Source: Shewanella sp. OMA3-2
GTDB lineage: Bacteria > Pseudomonadota > Gammaproteobacteria > Enterobacterales > Shewanellaceae
Assembly: GCF_021513195.1 (NCBI RefSeq)
Contig: NZ_CP090974.1
Coordinates: 1,438,001 to 1,502,000 of the forward strand
Length of the DNA stretch: 64,000 nt
Direction of reading: 5' to 3'
The notes under the pieces are model-generated. The model searched no databases, was not told the origin of the DNA, and saw only the letters and a program-made list of their open reading frames with translations. A program made the translations under genes and the position numbers. Shown here piece after piece: positions 11,217 through 21,368 of this stretch; position 1 is the stretch's first letter, and every line of letters starts with the position of its first letter.

Positions 11217-12521
11217 TTAGCCTCGTATATTTTCAGGCTCGAATACTTCGATGTAAGCGTCACTGCGCATTTCATCTAACCAGTTTTGTAATTCCTCGTT
11301 AAATTTACGACGGAAGATTAATTGGTGTGCTCGATTACTATTAAACTTGTCTGTTGCATCTGTTTTTCGGCGTTCTTCTAACTTAACTATGTGCCAGCCG
11401 TGAGTGGTGCGAAAAGGTTCACTGATTTCGCCAGGCTTTAAACTTGTGAGTGTTTGGGAAAACTCTGGGACATATAAGCTTGGCTCAGCCCAACCTAATT
11501 CACCACCTTTGGCTCCTGAACCTGGATCTTCTGAATATTGACGAGCTAATTTATCAAAATCTGCTGCGCCACTGCGTATTTCTTTTAAGAAGTTTACTAG
11601 CATGGCTTGCGCACGGTCTTCAGATAAAATTGGTGATGGTTTCAATAAAATATGACGTGATTTAACTTCCTCTATTTCTTGAGTTTGTAATCCACGAGTA
11701 TCCATTACTTTAATGATATGAAAACCAGATCCTGATTTTATTGGTCCTAATATATCGCCTTTTTTAGCGTCGACAACAACTTCTGCAAACAAGGTCGGCA
11801 TTTCATTGATGTTCATGTAGTCCCATATGCCACCTTCAAGCGCTTTAGGTCCTGATGAAGATGCTATTGCAGTACTGCGGAAGTCTTCACCTTCATTTAG
11901 GCGTTTTAAAACAATGTCTGCTCTGCGGCTTGATAATTCAAGTTGCTCACTCGTTGGGTCGTTTGGGATCTCAATTAAAATATGACCAATTTGAAATTCA
12001 ACATCTTTTAAGCCTTGTTCTTCAATGAGTTTTACGAGACTGTTAATTTCTTGAGGTGACACTTGAATGCGACGCTGTACTTGAATTCGTTGAATTTCAC
12101 CTAAAGTGATTTCTTCGCGAAGTTGTTCACGATATTGGCTAAAGCTCATCCCTTCAGCTTCAAGTTGCTGCTGCATCTGATTTACAGTAATTTTCTGTTC
12201 TTTAGCAATATTCTCAATTGTTTGATCTAATTGAAGATCGCCAATAGATAAACCAATGCGTTCAGCGGTTTGCAGTTGCAAACGGGTTAAGATTAGGCGT
12301 TCAATAATTTGCGTACGTAAAGCTTCATCAGAAGGTAGCGTTTGATTAGATGCTTTAGCATTTGCTGAAACTGTCGCAATCATATTGCTAATTTCGCTTT
12401 CTAAAATAATACCATCATTTAATTGAACGGCTACGCTGTCTAACGCTTGCGGGGCTGACAAAGCTGATTGGCTTATTGTCAGTGCAAATAAAGCAAAAAA
12501 AAGTTTCTTACTGTGTTTCAT
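11217..12521 (-). CDS. surA: periplasmic chaperone and peptidyl-prolyl isomerase
   Basis: Escorts unfolded outer-membrane proteins, including LptD, across the periplasm to the BAM complex. The start giving MKHSKKLFFALF yields 434 residues (E. coli 428), with an AAGGAT site upstream and a signal peptide cut after about residue 23 (ALSA). Order: N-terminal chaperone domain (to about 170), two parvulin PpiC domains (about 174-274 and 287-390) and a short C-terminal helix (RRKFNEELQNWLDEMRSDA). A longer start 16 codons upstream would spoil the signal peptide. Nine bases before pdxA. Confidence 0.95.
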   Translation of the reverse strand: MKHSKKLFFALFALTISQSALSAPQALDSVAVQLNDGIILESEISNMIATVSANAKASNQTLPSDEALRTQIIERLILTRLQLQTAERIGLSIGDLQLDQTIENIAKEQKITVNQMQQQLEAEGMSFSQYREQLREEITLGEIQRIQVQRRIQVSPQEINSLVKLIEEQGLKDVEFQIGHILIEIPNDPTSEQLELSSRRADIVLKRLNEGEDFRSTAIASSSGPKALEGGIWDYMNINEMPTLFAEVVVDAKKGDILGPIKSGSGFHIIKVMDTRGLQTQEIEEVKSRHILLKPSPILSEDRAQAMLVNFLKEIRSGAADFDKLARQYSEDPGSGAKGGELGWAEPSLYVPEFSQTLTSLKPGEISEPFRTTHGWHIVKLEERRKTDATDKFNSNRAHQLIFRRKFNEELQNWLDEMRSDAYIEVFEPENIRG

Positions 12522-12673
12522 CCAATAAATCCTTGACACTTTTATTCTGATATTTGGGGGGAAGCCCAAATCTATTGTTATCGTTTTTGCGAGTTAATCT
12601 TAATTAACTTAACATAGGACTACGCTTTTTAATCTTGGTTCAGCAATTTATCATAAGCTACCATAAAAGCGGC

Positions 12674-14974
12674 TTAATTCCTTAAGTAAAGTGGCTTGCG
12701 GTAGTTAAATAAACCTTCATTTAACATATCTTCAACCCCGAGAGGTCCTGAACCACCTAAGCCTTTGATGACAAAGTTGAGGTAAATACCTTTGTCAAAT
12801 TCTTCACGCCCATCGATACTTTGTGATAAATCGTCATCATAATTTGTTTTGATGCGGTAATGATAACTTAAACGCACAGCCCAGCAACATGACTCATATT
12901 GAACACCTGTATAGGTTTCAACGCTACGAGATTCGTTTAAGTCATAATACCAATTACCGACAAAATATAAGTTATCGCTAATCGGCCAAGATGTTCTAAG
13001 ACCAGCTTGAGAAATACTGACACGGTCATTGGTGTTGGTGTTGAGAAGATCTGGCACGTAACGATAACTAAATTGCAGCAATTTATCGTTACTGGGGCGA
13101 TAATCTAAAGTGACTTCATTTTTTTTATTTTTACCATTTTCGGTATCATGTTGAACAGAACCACTAATAAACCAATCCTGATATAGCTGAGCATCGAGCT
13201 CAGCAGCTAAAATTGATGTGGATTCTGTTTCCTGTAAGTGTAGATTTTCACTTAATACTTTTGATTCGTCAAAATAGAGAGTTTGGCCTAAGCTGAATTT
13301 AAATTTTTCAAAATTTAGCTCATCAAAGAACCGAGTCGTGAATCCTAAAGTCAGTTGATTTGCATCTGCAATGCGGTCTAAGCCAGAAAAACGCCTATCT
13401 CGAAATAAACCAAAGTAATCTTCCTGTAATTGAGCTGTGTCATAAATACCAATGTTTGTTTGGTCTTCATAACCCACATACAGGTATTGGAACTGAGGCT
13501 CTAATGTTTGTCTTAATTGACTATCAAACATGGTTGCCGGGCGTTCAAAGTTTATTTGACCTAACACCCGAACCTGAGGAATTGTTCGACTTACTGATTC
13601 GTCAAAGTCGGTATCGAGTTCGGTAAGTTGCTGCCAATATTGGGTCTGCATAAGTTTGACCTCACTGGTTAAGCTGCCAGCAGGTCCCTGAATGGGTAGC
13701 GTTAAACTTGGCACCATATGTAAGCGTGTTGCTGTTGAATATTCATCGTGTTGATGACGAAAGTTAGTCAATTCTGAGTTAAATTTAAAATCGATACTAT
13801 TGAAAAAATCAGTTTGACGATAGTTGAAATTTAATTGTGGCATGACTTGATAGGGTAACTCGTCTTCGCCCAGTACTTTTATGTCTTGTACCCGCATATT
13901 GAAGTCCCAGTTTTGCTCAAAGTAACTGGCTTCACCAATACGTGATAATTGATTGTCTGTTGAGCGATTAACATCGGAATTTAAGTCATTGAAATAGTTG
14001 TTATCAGATACATCGGTATAGTTTGCTATAACTCGCCAATTGTTATTTAGTGCGCCTTGGTGGCTCCAATGGTACAAATAGCGATCAGGGTTGTTAAATA
14101 GTTTACGGTCATTACCTAAGTATTCGACATTCATTTGACCATTTTGTTGTTCACCAGCAAGATAGCGGAACTCTGTTTTAGTAAATAGACCCCGTGATGA
14201 CATGATATCTGGTGTGAAGGATAAGTCATATTCTGGTGCAATATTCCAATAATATGGCACACTCAATTGCACACCATTAGTTGTACTGGTGCTGAATGCT
14301 GGAAATAAAAACCCTGATTTGCGTTTATCTGATACAGGAATCGTCATGTAAGGGATATACAAAACGGGAATATCTGCAATACGCAGTTTGGCATTCCATA
14401 TCTCACCCCACTCCTCTTCGCTGTCAATTTTAATCATGTCAGCTTCAAGCAACCATGATTGGTCACCTGGTGGGCAAGTGGTAAAGTTAGTACCAGATAG
14501 GATTAAGTTATTCTCGGAGGTTATCTGTAACCGCTTAGCATCGCCATGAATTTGTTGGCCATTAAGCCAATATTCAGCACCTTCTAAATTGGCACTGCTA
14601 CTGCTCATTTGCGCTTGCAGAGAGTCAGCGGTAATGGTGAATTGCTCATCTTTGAAAATGAGATTGCCATTAGCATTTAGTTGCTGTTTTTGCTGGTCTA
14701 AAATCGCTTCGTCAGCGGCAATGTGTCTTGTTCCCTGACTAAAACTAACGTCTCCACTAAAGTGCGCTTTGTTTTCAAAAGAGGCCGATGAGTCGTCTGA
14801 AATAATGACAATATCGGTATCTTGAATACCCGTTAGCTTTTCACGATCACTAAATGAGCGAGAGACAGGGGGCTCGACTATACAAAGTTGAGGGGCTTCC
14901 TCTTCTACATTAGGTGCCTGAGCAAACACGTATTGAGGTAACAGGCATAAGGCCAGAAGATATCGGATCTGCAT
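12674..14974 (-). CDS. lptD: LPS-assembly outer-membrane protein LptD
   Basis: Together with LptE inserts lipopolysaccharide into the outer leaflet. 766 residues from the ATG (MQIRYLLALC), with a signal peptide of about 19 residues; a TTG three codons earlier is a weaker choice. An OstA-like periplasmic domain (about 55-165) precedes the large beta barrel. All four cysteines needed for the two functional disulfides are present (Cys31, Cys167 and the adjacent pair 696-697). First gene of the surA-pdxA-rsmA-apaG-apaH transcription unit. Divergent from amgK across 144 bp, which holds a TATAAT at 15084-15089 toward amgK. Confidence 0.95.
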   Translation of the reverse strand: MQIRYLLALCLLPQYVFAQAPNVEEEAPQLCIVEPPVSRSFSDREKLTGIQDTDIVIISDDSSASFENKAHFSGDVSFSQGTRHIAADEAILDQQKQQLNANGNLIFKDEQFTITADSLQAQMSSSSANLEGAEYWLNGQQIHGDAKRLQITSENNLILSGTNFTTCPPGDQSWLLEADMIKIDSEEEWGEIWNAKLRIADIPVLYIPYMTIPVSDKRKSGFLFPAFSTSTTNGVQLSVPYYWNIAPEYDLSFTPDIMSSRGLFTKTEFRYLAGEQQNGQMNVEYLGNDRKLFNNPDRYLYHWSHQGALNNNWRVIANYTDVSDNNYFNDLNSDVNRSTDNQLSRIGEASYFEQNWDFNMRVQDIKVLGEDELPYQVMPQLNFNYRQTDFFNSIDFKFNSELTNFRHQHDEYSTATRLHMVPSLTLPIQGPAGSLTSEVKLMQTQYWQQLTELDTDFDESVSRTIPQVRVLGQINFERPATMFDSQLRQTLEPQFQYLYVGYEDQTNIGIYDTAQLQEDYFGLFRDRRFSGLDRIADANQLTLGFTTRFFDELNFEKFKFSLGQTLYFDESKVLSENLHLQETESTSILAAELDAQLYQDWFISGSVQHDTENGKNKKNEVTLDYRPSNDKLLQFSYRYVPDLLNTNTNDRVSISQAGLRTSWPISDNLYFVGNWYYDLNESRSVETYTGVQYESCCWAVRLSYHYRIKTNYDDDLSQSIDGREEFDKGIYLNFVIKGLGGSGPLGVEDMLNEGLFNYRKPLYLRN

Positions 14975-15118
14975 TATAGTCAAATAATTATGAATTCTTG
15001 TTCTGGAAAGTTTGGGTTAATAAAGAAGTTAGCCGCTAGAAAAAACAATCAATTCTTTAGCTGTTTCCAAATGTTATGCTGGCTATAATAAAGCAATTTT
15101 TGTTGAAGAGCCATTGAG

Positions 15119-16174
15119 ATGAGTCAAACAGATTTAAGATTATCCTTATTATCCTCTTGGTTAAACCAGTATTTTGGTCAAGAAGTAAACGTTTCGTTAA
15201 TTTGTGGTGATGCCAGCTTTAGACGCTACTTTAAGCTGACTGTAAATAACAGCCATTACATTGTCGCTGACTCGCCTATTACTTTAGTGCCTATTGCGCC
15301 ATTTATCGCTATCGCGAAGGCATATCGTCAAGCGGGTGTATTAGTGCCTGAAATTGTACATTACTGTCTAGCACAAGGTTTCGTGTTGCAAACCAATGTC
15401 GGTGATGAGCAGCTACTATCCATTTTGCAAAACGATAATGTCACAGCCTACTATCAACAAGCGCTAGATTTACTCGTGCCCATTACTGGTGTGACTCAAT
15501 ACCATGATGCAGATGGGAACATCCAATCATTACCTTATTACGATAGTGTGTTTGTTGAAAAAGAATTAACTATCTTCACCGAGTGGTTGATTGGGGCTCA
15601 TCTTCAGTATGATTTGTCACAAGTGGAACGTGTCATGTTAAAGGACAGTTTTCAGCTGTTGATCGCCAATGTAGAGGCTCAACCTAAAATGGGCATGCAT
15701 CGTGATTTTCACAGTCGTAATTTGCTTATTAATCATGATATTCCCGGCCTAGAACGCCTTGGCGTGATTGATTTTCAAGATGCTGTGATGGGACCGGTAA
15801 CCTATGATGCGGTGTCGCTGCTACGTGATTGTTATGTCCGGTGGCCTGAAGAAATAGTTAATTCACTAATGCGTTATCATTACGACTTAGCTATAAAACA
15901 CGGATTAGTTGAGCCTAATGTCGATTATTTCGTTTATCAACAATGGTTTGATTTGATGGGGCTACAGCGTCATATTAAAGCTGCGGGTATTTTTGCGCGA
16001 TTAAAGTTACGTGATGGGAAAGCAGGTTATATGGCAGATATTCCTTTAACATTGCAATATATAGTTGATATAGCGGGGCGTTACCCTGCACTGAAGTCGT
16101 TAAGCGATTGGGTTGAGCAGGTAGTGTTACCAAAGGTACTTGCAAAAAATTCCACTTTAGAAGGCGGTCTCTAA
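15119..16174 (+). CDS. amgK: N-acetylmuramate/N-acetylglucosamine kinase (anomeric), AmgK type
   Basis: Aminoglycoside-phosphotransferase fold protein of 351 residues with the catalytic-loop motif HRDFHSRN (194-201) and the metal motif DFQD (218-221). Directly followed, with a 1-bp TAATG overlap, by a MurU-type nucleotidyltransferase. That pairing defines the Pseudomonas peptidoglycan-recycling bypass: AmgK phosphorylates MurNAc at the anomeric carbon and MurU makes UDP-MurNAc. It allows de novo steps, and hence fosfomycin inhibition, to be bypassed. Substrate is inferred from this context. Inserted between lptD and djlA, which are neighbours in E. coli. Confidence 0.85.
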   Translation: MSQTDLRLSLLSSWLNQYFGQEVNVSLICGDASFRRYFKLTVNNSHYIVADSPITLVPIAPFIAIAKAYRQAGVLVPEIVHYCLAQGFVLQTNVGDEQLLSILQNDNVTAYYQQALDLLVPITGVTQYHDADGNIQSLPYYDSVFVEKELTIFTEWLIGAHLQYDLSQVERVMLKDSFQLLIANVEAQPKMGMHRDFHSRNLLINHDIPGLERLGVIDFQDAVMGPVTYDAVSLLRDCYVRWPEEIVNSLMRYHYDLAIKHGLVEPNVDYFVYQQWFDLMGLQRHIKAAGIFARLKLRDGKAGYMADIPLTLQYIVDIAGRYPALKSLSDWVEQVVLPKVLAKNSTLEGGL

Positions 16175-16881
16175 TGAAGGCGATGATTTTAGCCGCAGGG
16201 CGTGGTGAAAGATTAAGACCACTGACTGATTTAATGCCTAAACCTTTGGTTCAGGTTAATGGCAAGCCTTTAATTGAATACCATTTGGAGAAGCTGGCTG
16301 AATGGGGCATTACTGACGTTATTATCAATCATGCATGGCTCGGGCATATGCTTGCTGAGTCATTAGGTAATGGTGAACGCTGGGGACTGTCGATTCATTA
16401 TAGCGCGGAGGTCGAGGCTTTAGAAACCGCAGGCGGGATAAAAAATGCTTTACCTTTATTAGGTGCAGAACCTTTTTTATTACTAAATGGCGATATTTTT
16501 ATCGACGAATTACCGGATATAGAAGCCGCATTCGCTGTGGTTAAGCAACGAAAAGCTGACGCTTATATTTGGTTGGTTGATAATCCATCACATCACGCTC
16601 AAGGGGATTTTTGCCTTACTCCTTCCAATATGACGGTTGAGAGTGCCCCTGCGCTAGTGGCCTTAGATGGCAGCACACGATTCACTTATAGTGGAATGGG
16701 TGTGTACCATCCGAAAATGTTTACTGAGCTTGCCAGCGGGTCACAACCCTTGGGGCCATTACTTAGGCAGTCAATTGCACAAGCACAAATTTATGGCCAT
16801 TGTTTGACACAATATTGGTGTGATGTCGGCACTGTTGCTAGATTAAATGCGTTAAATGCACGAGTAATGTCGTTATCCTAA
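16174..16881 (+). CDS. murU: N-acetylmuramate-1-phosphate uridylyltransferase
   Basis: Nucleotidyltransferase of 235 residues with the signature MILAAGRGERLRPLTDLMPK at its N terminus, PKPLVQVNGKPLIEY and the metal-binding LLLNGDIF. Length and motif pattern fit MurU rather than the longer RmlA or GalU. Acts after AmgK to produce UDP-MurNAc from recycled cell-wall sugar. The start codon overlaps the amgK stop, so translation is coupled. Confidence 0.87.
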   Translation: MKAMILAAGRGERLRPLTDLMPKPLVQVNGKPLIEYHLEKLAEWGITDVIINHAWLGHMLAESLGNGERWGLSIHYSAEVEALETAGGIKNALPLLGAEPFLLLNGDIFIDELPDIEAAFAVVKQRKADAYIWLVDNPSHHAQGDFCLTPSNMTVESAPALVALDGSTRFTYSGMGVYHPKMFTELASGSQPLGPLLRQSIAQAQIYGHCLTQYWCDVGTVARLNALNARVMSLS

Positions 16882-16922
16882 TGTTTGGATAACAAATTTT
16901 TTAAAATATAACGGAACAGTCA

Positions 16923-17696
16923 ATGCGAATTTGGGGCAAGGTTTTTGGGTTTATCATTGGGTTTATGTTTGGCAGAATTGCTGGCGGCATAATGGGCCTT
17001 TTTTTAGGACACCTTTACGATAAGCGTCAACGTTTATCGGGCTTAATACAACAAGCGGGCGAGCGACAAGCGACTTTTTTTAATGCCACCTTTGCTGTTA
17101 TGGGCCATGTTGCTAAAGCATCAGGCCATGTAACCGAAGCAGATATTCGTGTAGCGACGTTATTAATGGATAAAATGCAGCTTTCTGGTCAGCCGCGTGC
17201 TGATGCCCAAGCTGCATTTCGTTCAGGTCGCCAAGCAAACTTTGATTTATTTCAAACATTAGCTGATTTTAAACGGGTTACTCAAAACCGGCATGAACTG
17301 CTACAAATGTTTTTAGAGATCCAAATTCAAACTGCCTTGTCAGATGGTGAGCTACAAGCAAAAGAGCAGCAAGTGTTGGCTATCATAGCTGAGCAGTTAG
17401 GGTTATCTAAGGTATTAAAAGATTTGCTTGCTCGCTGGCAAGCAGAGTTTCAACATCATCAATCAGCCCAAGGCAGTAAAATGCCACTAAACGATGCTTA
17501 TTTAGTGCTTGGCATGGTTGAATCTGACACGGATCAACAAATCAAACGTGCTTACCGTAAACTGATGAATGAACATCATCCAGATAAACTGGTTGCCAAA
17601 GGGTTGCCGGAGGAAATGATGATGTTAGCCAAAACCAAAGCACAAGATATTCAAGCCGCTTATGAAACGATTAAGGCCGCTAGAGGTATGCGTTAG
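16923..17696 (+). CDS. djlA: membrane-anchored DnaJ-like co-chaperone
   Basis: Type III J-domain protein that stimulates DnaK at the inner membrane. 257 residues: an N-terminal glycine-rich transmembrane segment (about 6-30, needed for dimerisation in E. coli), a TerB-like helical domain (about 50-175) and a C-terminal J domain (190-257) with HPD at 219-221 (NEHHPDKLVAKG). Near lptD as in E. coli. The start follows a short A+T-rich gap after murU, with ACGGAACAG upstream. Confidence 0.94.
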   Translation: MRIWGKVFGFIIGFMFGRIAGGIMGLFLGHLYDKRQRLSGLIQQAGERQATFFNATFAVMGHVAKASGHVTEADIRVATLLMDKMQLSGQPRADAQAAFRSGRQANFDLFQTLADFKRVTQNRHELLQMFLEIQIQTALSDGELQAKEQQVLAIIAEQLGLSKVLKDLLARWQAEFQHHQSAQGSKMPLNDAYLVLGMVESDTDQQIKRAYRKLMNEHHPDKLVAKGLPEEMMMLAKTKAQDIQAAYETIKAARGMR

Positions 17697-17757
17697 TTAA
17701 ATGGCTATATTCAGCGGTGATAGTAATGGAAACATCTACACAGGAGTTGTGCAAAAC

Positions 17758-18375
17758 ATGAAGCAATTACAGTTAGTTTGTATGGCCGCTTTTGCATTGA
17801 TGAGCACAATGAGCGTTGCTGAAATATTTGTAGCCCCTTTTGGTGGTTATAGTTTTGCTAGTAACGGGCTAGAAGTCTCAGTTAATGATGCTCAGACTAA
17901 TTTTACCGAGTTAAACATCACTGAGAGTAGCAATGTAGGTTTAATGTTAGGTATAACGACTCAAGACCCAGGCAATATGTACTTCTTATATAGTCGTCAG
18001 GAGACGGATTTGCGTCAAGGTTCATTATCATCAGATAAGTTAACTGAACTCGAGGTTAATTATGTCCACCTTGGGGGAACATTGTATTTTCCAAATGGCA
18101 ATTTGAAACCTTATATTACAGCCAGTGCAGGTTTAACCCAACTTCGCCCAAATAAAGAATATTCAAGCGAAACTCATTTTTCTATGGGCATTGGCGGTGG
18201 TATTGCCTATGAAGTGACTCAAAATGTTAGCGTGTTTGCTGATGTGCGCGGCTATGCTACTTTCTTAAATTCAGACAGTGGATTGTTTTGTAACCCAGCT
18301 AGCTGTGTATGGCAGATAACGGGTGATTTAATGTGGCAAAGCCAAGCCAATATTGGTCTTGAGTTTGCATTTTAA
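17758..18375 (+). CDS. small outer-membrane beta-barrel protein
   Basis: 205 residues with a signal peptide of about 21 residues (ALMSTMSVA cleavage) and alternating hydrophobic strands typical of an eight-stranded OmpA/OmpX-like barrel, ending in the aromatic residue expected for BAM recognition (GLEFAF). Two cysteines near the C terminus (LFCNPASCVW) could pair in a surface loop. CAGGAGTTG lies upstream of the chosen ATG; an earlier in-frame ATG just after djlA would put 19 polar residues before the signal peptide. The specific function is not recognised. Confidence 0.75.
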   Translation: MKQLQLVCMAAFALMSTMSVAEIFVAPFGGYSFASNGLEVSVNDAQTNFTELNITESSNVGLMLGITTQDPGNMYFLYSRQETDLRQGSLSSDKLTELEVNYVHLGGTLYFPNGNLKPYITASAGLTQLRPNKEYSSETHFSMGIGGGIAYEVTQNVSVFADVRGYATFLNSDSGLFCNPASCVWQITGDLMWQSQANIGLEFAF

Positions 18376-18394
18376 TTCGACTATTTAAAGGTAG

Positions 18395-19351
18395 ATGATG
18401 AAAATAGTAGTGCTAGATGGATTTACGTTAAATCCAGGTGATTTAAGCTGGCATGAATTGTCGGAGCTAGCGCCATGCCAAGTTCATGATCATACCTTAG
18501 CTGATGATGTGGTTTCTCGCTGTCAGGCGGCAGAGATTATTTTAACCAACAAAACCTCAATAACAGCGGATATTTTAAAACAACTTCCTGATATAAAATA
18601 TATTGGTGTGTTAGCTACCGGCACAAATGTGGTAGACCTTGCCTATGCCAAGTTACGGGGCATCATTGTGACAAATGTGCCAGCCTATGGTCCAGATGCT
18701 GTCGCTCAAATGGTGTTTGCTCATATTTTGCATCATACCCAGCAAGTTGCCCTGCATGATAAAGCTGTGAAGCAAGGTCTATGGGCTGGGCAGCGTGATT
18801 TTTGTTTTACTTTATCTCCATTAATGTCGCTTAAAGGTAAAGTGCTTGGGTTAATTGGTTTTGGTGACATAGCCCAGCATGTGGCACAAATTGGATTGGC
18901 TTTTGGGATGAAGGTGTTAGTTCATACTCCTAAAGCGAAAGCTGGACTTGCTCAAGGTATAGCGTGGTGTGAGTTGGCAGTCCTACTCCCTAAAGCTCAA
19001 TTTCTATCACTTCATTGCCCTTTGACTGAGGTGACACATCATATGATCGATGCATCGACTTTAGCCAAATTACCCAGTAATGCATTAATAATAAATACTG
19101 CCAGAGGCGATTTGATAAATGAGCAAGATTTAGCCGACTGGCTTAATCAAGATAAAGGTTTTGCTGCAGTAGATGTGCTGTCAAGCGAACCCCCTCAAAT
19201 AGGTAATCCATTACTTAGCGCTAAAAATATTACAATCACCCCTCACATAGCCTGGGCAACAAAGGAAGCCAGGCAAAATTTAATGAATATTGCGGTGAAT
19301 AATTGCCGCCAGTTTATGTTAGGTGAACCTGTAAATGTTGTTAGTAGCTAG
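18395..19351 (+). CDS. D-2-hydroxyacid dehydrogenase (glycerate dehydrogenase-like)
   Basis: NAD-dependent oxidoreductase of 318 residues. It shows the Rossmann glycine motif GLIGFGDIAQ, the substrate-binding TARGDLINEQDL, and the catalytic His in ITPHIAW near the C terminus with the partner Arg and Glu regions in place. It resembles hydroxypyruvate reductase/glycerate dehydrogenase (HprA) and other D-isomer dehydrogenases. Exact substrate is uncertain. Two adjacent ATG codons (MMK) follow an AAAGGT site. Convergent with purT. Confidence 0.82.
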   Translation: MMKIVVLDGFTLNPGDLSWHELSELAPCQVHDHTLADDVVSRCQAAEIILTNKTSITADILKQLPDIKYIGVLATGTNVVDLAYAKLRGIIVTNVPAYGPDAVAQMVFAHILHHTQQVALHDKAVKQGLWAGQRDFCFTLSPLMSLKGKVLGLIGFGDIAQHVAQIGLAFGMKVLVHTPKAKAGLAQGIAWCELAVLLPKAQFLSLHCPLTEVTHHMIDASTLAKLPSNALIINTARGDLINEQDLADWLNQDKGFAAVDVLSSEPPQIGNPLLSAKNITITPHIAWATKEARQNLMNIAVNNCRQFMLGEPVNVVSS

Positions 19352-19455
19352 TTTGGTTCTGTCGTTCAACCAGCATATTTATAACTAGAAAAACGGTGAC
19401 TTTGATAAAGTTGTTGATGTGTTTAAGATGAAGGTCTTTGATTCACACGATATCA

Positions 19456-19490
19456 ATGTCCGCCATATTAAACACTAATATGACGGACAT
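19456..19490. repeat. 15-bp imperfect inverted repeat in a convergent gap
   Basis: ATGTCCGCCATATTA and TAATATGACGGACAT (one mismatch) flank a 5-nt loop. No T-run on either side, so it is not a classic terminator. It may still end transcription of the convergent dehydrogenase and purT genes, or be a dispersed palindromic element. Confidence 0.6.
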
Positions 19491-19553
19491 AAATTAAAGT
19501 GATACAACTTAATGGTTAACTAAAAGATGATGAAAAATAAAGCATAATAAGAG

Positions 19554-20750
19554 TTATAATATAACCTTAATTGCTTCTGCAGCCTTTTTGGCCTTTTCGA
19601 TAGCATTTTCTATACTGGTATCTTTAGCTAAGGCTACGCCTAAACGCCTACGTCCATCAATATCGGGTTTACCAAATAATCTCAATTGAGTATCGGGTAA
19701 GGCTAACGCTTTTCCCATACCTTGATATCGAATGTTATCCGATTTTCCTTCCGCTAGAATGACTGCTGAAGCCGCAGGACCAAATTGCTCAATTTTACCG
19801 ATAGGTAAGCCTAAAATAGCTCTCACATGTAAGGCGAACTCTGATAAATCTTGGCTAATTAATGTGACTAAACCAGTATCGTGTGGGCGAGGGGATACCT
19901 CAGAGAAGTAAACCTCGTCGTCTTTAATAAATAACTCAACGCCAAAAAGTCCGTATCCGCCTAATGTTTTAACGATTTTCATTGCGACAATTTGCGCTTG
20001 TTCTAACACATGATCCGGCATAGCTTGCGGCTGCCATGATTCACGATAATCGCCATCTTCCTGCCTATGCCCAATAGGTGCGCAAAAATGGATCCCATCG
20101 ATTGCGCTGATTGTGAGCAAGGTAATCTCATAATCAAAGGCAATAAAACCTTCAATGATCACGCGCCCTTGACCGGCACGTCCACCTTGCTGGGCATAAT
20201 CCCAAGCCGCTTGAATATCATCAGCAGATTTAAGCACGCTTTGGCCTTTACCTGATGAACTCATTACGGGTTTGATCACACACGGGAAGCCAATTTGTGC
20301 GATTGCCAAGTTCAGCTCTGTTAACGTGTCGCAGAAAAAATATGCTGACGTAGGTAAGCCTAATGTCTCAGCGGCTAATCGACGAATGCCTTCTCTATCC
20401 ATGGTTAACTTTGCCGCTTGTGCACAAGGAACCACGTTTAATCCTTTAGCTTCTAATGCTAATAAGGTATCAGTTGCAATCGCTTCAATTTCAGGGATAA
20501 CAATATCGGGTTTTTCTAATTCAATTACAGCGGATAAAGCCGCCCCATCGAGCATGTTAATCACATGGCTACGGTGGGATACTTGCATGGCTGGAGCGTT
20601 AGGGTATCTATCGACACCTATCACTTCAATGCCAAATCGCTGCAATTCAATCGCAACTTCTTTACCCAGCTCACCGCATCCAAGCAACATGGCCTTTACG
20701 GCATCAGTGCAACCTGGTGTGCCTAATATCTCTAATGACGAAGTACTCAT
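19554..20750 (-). CDS. purT: formate-dependent GAR transformylase
   Basis: ATP-grasp enzyme that makes formyl-GAR from GAR, formate and ATP in purine synthesis, an alternative to PurN. 398 residues (E. coli 392). It shows the N-terminal [19 protein letters not shown], the IEAIATDTL motif and the ATP-grasp segment [15 protein letters not shown], then the C-terminal [13 protein letters not shown]. Stands alone; I see no convincing PurR operator in its upstream 200 bp. Confidence 0.95.
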   Translation of the reverse strand: MSTSSLEILGTPGCTDAVKAMLLGCGELGKEVAIELQRFGIEVIGVDRYPNAPAMQVSHRSHVINMLDGAALSAVIELEKPDIVIPEIEAIATDTLLALEAKGLNVVPCAQAAKLTMDREGIRRLAAETLGLPTSAYFFCDTLTELNLAIAQIGFPCVIKPVMSSSGKGQSVLKSADDIQAAWDYAQQGGRAGQGRVIIEGFIAFDYEITLLTISAIDGIHFCAPIGHRQEDGDYRESWQPQAMPDHVLEQAQIVAMKIVKTLGGYGLFGVELFIKDDEVYFSEVSPRPHDTGLVTLISQDLSEFALHVRAILGLPIGKIEQFGPAASAVILAEGKSDNIRYQGMGKALALPDTQLRLFGKPDIDGRRRLGVALAKDTSIENAIEKAKKAAEAIKVIL

Positions 20751-20894
20751 ATTAACCCTTGTTCAGTGTTTTATAATAAGAACAGTTTACCTACTTTAGA
20801 AGAGGTTTTGCTATTACTTTACGGTAAAATATGTGAAGTAATACGTTGAATTTTCTTGTTTAGCTCATTCTTAACATTAAACAAACATTGTAAA

Positions 20895-20922
20895 TTGTCA
20901 GTAGGCGTGTAAGATTTATTAT
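20895..20922 (+). promoter_or_regulatory. candidate sigma-70 promoter for the DUF3302-HlyD pair
   Basis: TTGTCA, a 16-bp spacer and TATTAT, about 30 bp before the first start codon. Assigned by eye only. Confidence 0.4.
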
Positions 20923-20951
20923 TATCAGATTAAATATGGCCTGGAGGCTAA

Positions 20952-21368
20952 ATGTTTTTAGATTACTTTGCGTTAGGGATATTGTTTTTTGTCGTTATTG
21001 TTATTTTTTACGGCATTATTGCTATTCATGATATTCCCTATGAGATTGCTAAAAAACGCAATCACCCGCAACAGGATGCTTTGCATATTGCCGGATGGGT
21101 AAGCTTGTTTACCTTGCATGCCATTTGGCCGTTTTTATGGATATGGGCCACGTTATACCGTGAAGATAGAGGTTGGGGATTTTCAGATAGCCGTCAAAGG
21201 GAGCTAATTCTTGAAGGCGAAGTAAAAGAACTTATTCAGAAAGTGACTCAATTAACACTGAGATTAGACCAGGCAGAAAGTAGCAAAGTGGCTAAAGCAA
21301 ATACCTCAGCAGCGGTTGATGTAAATGATGAGCCTCAAACCAAGCCAGTTAATAAGGAGAACAAATAA
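20952..21368 (+). CDS. DUF3302 inner-membrane protein (YiaW/YibI-like)
   Basis: 138 residues with two hydrophobic segments: the N terminus (about 5-27) and HIAGWVSLFTLHAIWPFLWIW split around position 45-65. A charged, helical C-terminal tail follows. It matches the small partner of HlyD-like YiaV/YibH proteins in E. coli, where the pair is always adjacent. Its stop overlaps the start of the next gene. Probably helps assemble or position the membrane fusion protein; the mechanism is unknown. GGAGGC precedes the ATG. Confidence 0.78.
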   Translation: MFLDYFALGILFFVVIVIFYGIIAIHDIPYEIAKKRNHPQQDALHIAGWVSLFTLHAIWPFLWIWATLYREDRGWGFSDSRQRELILEGEVKELIQKVTQLTLRLDQAESSKVAKANTSAAVDVNDEPQTKPVNKENK

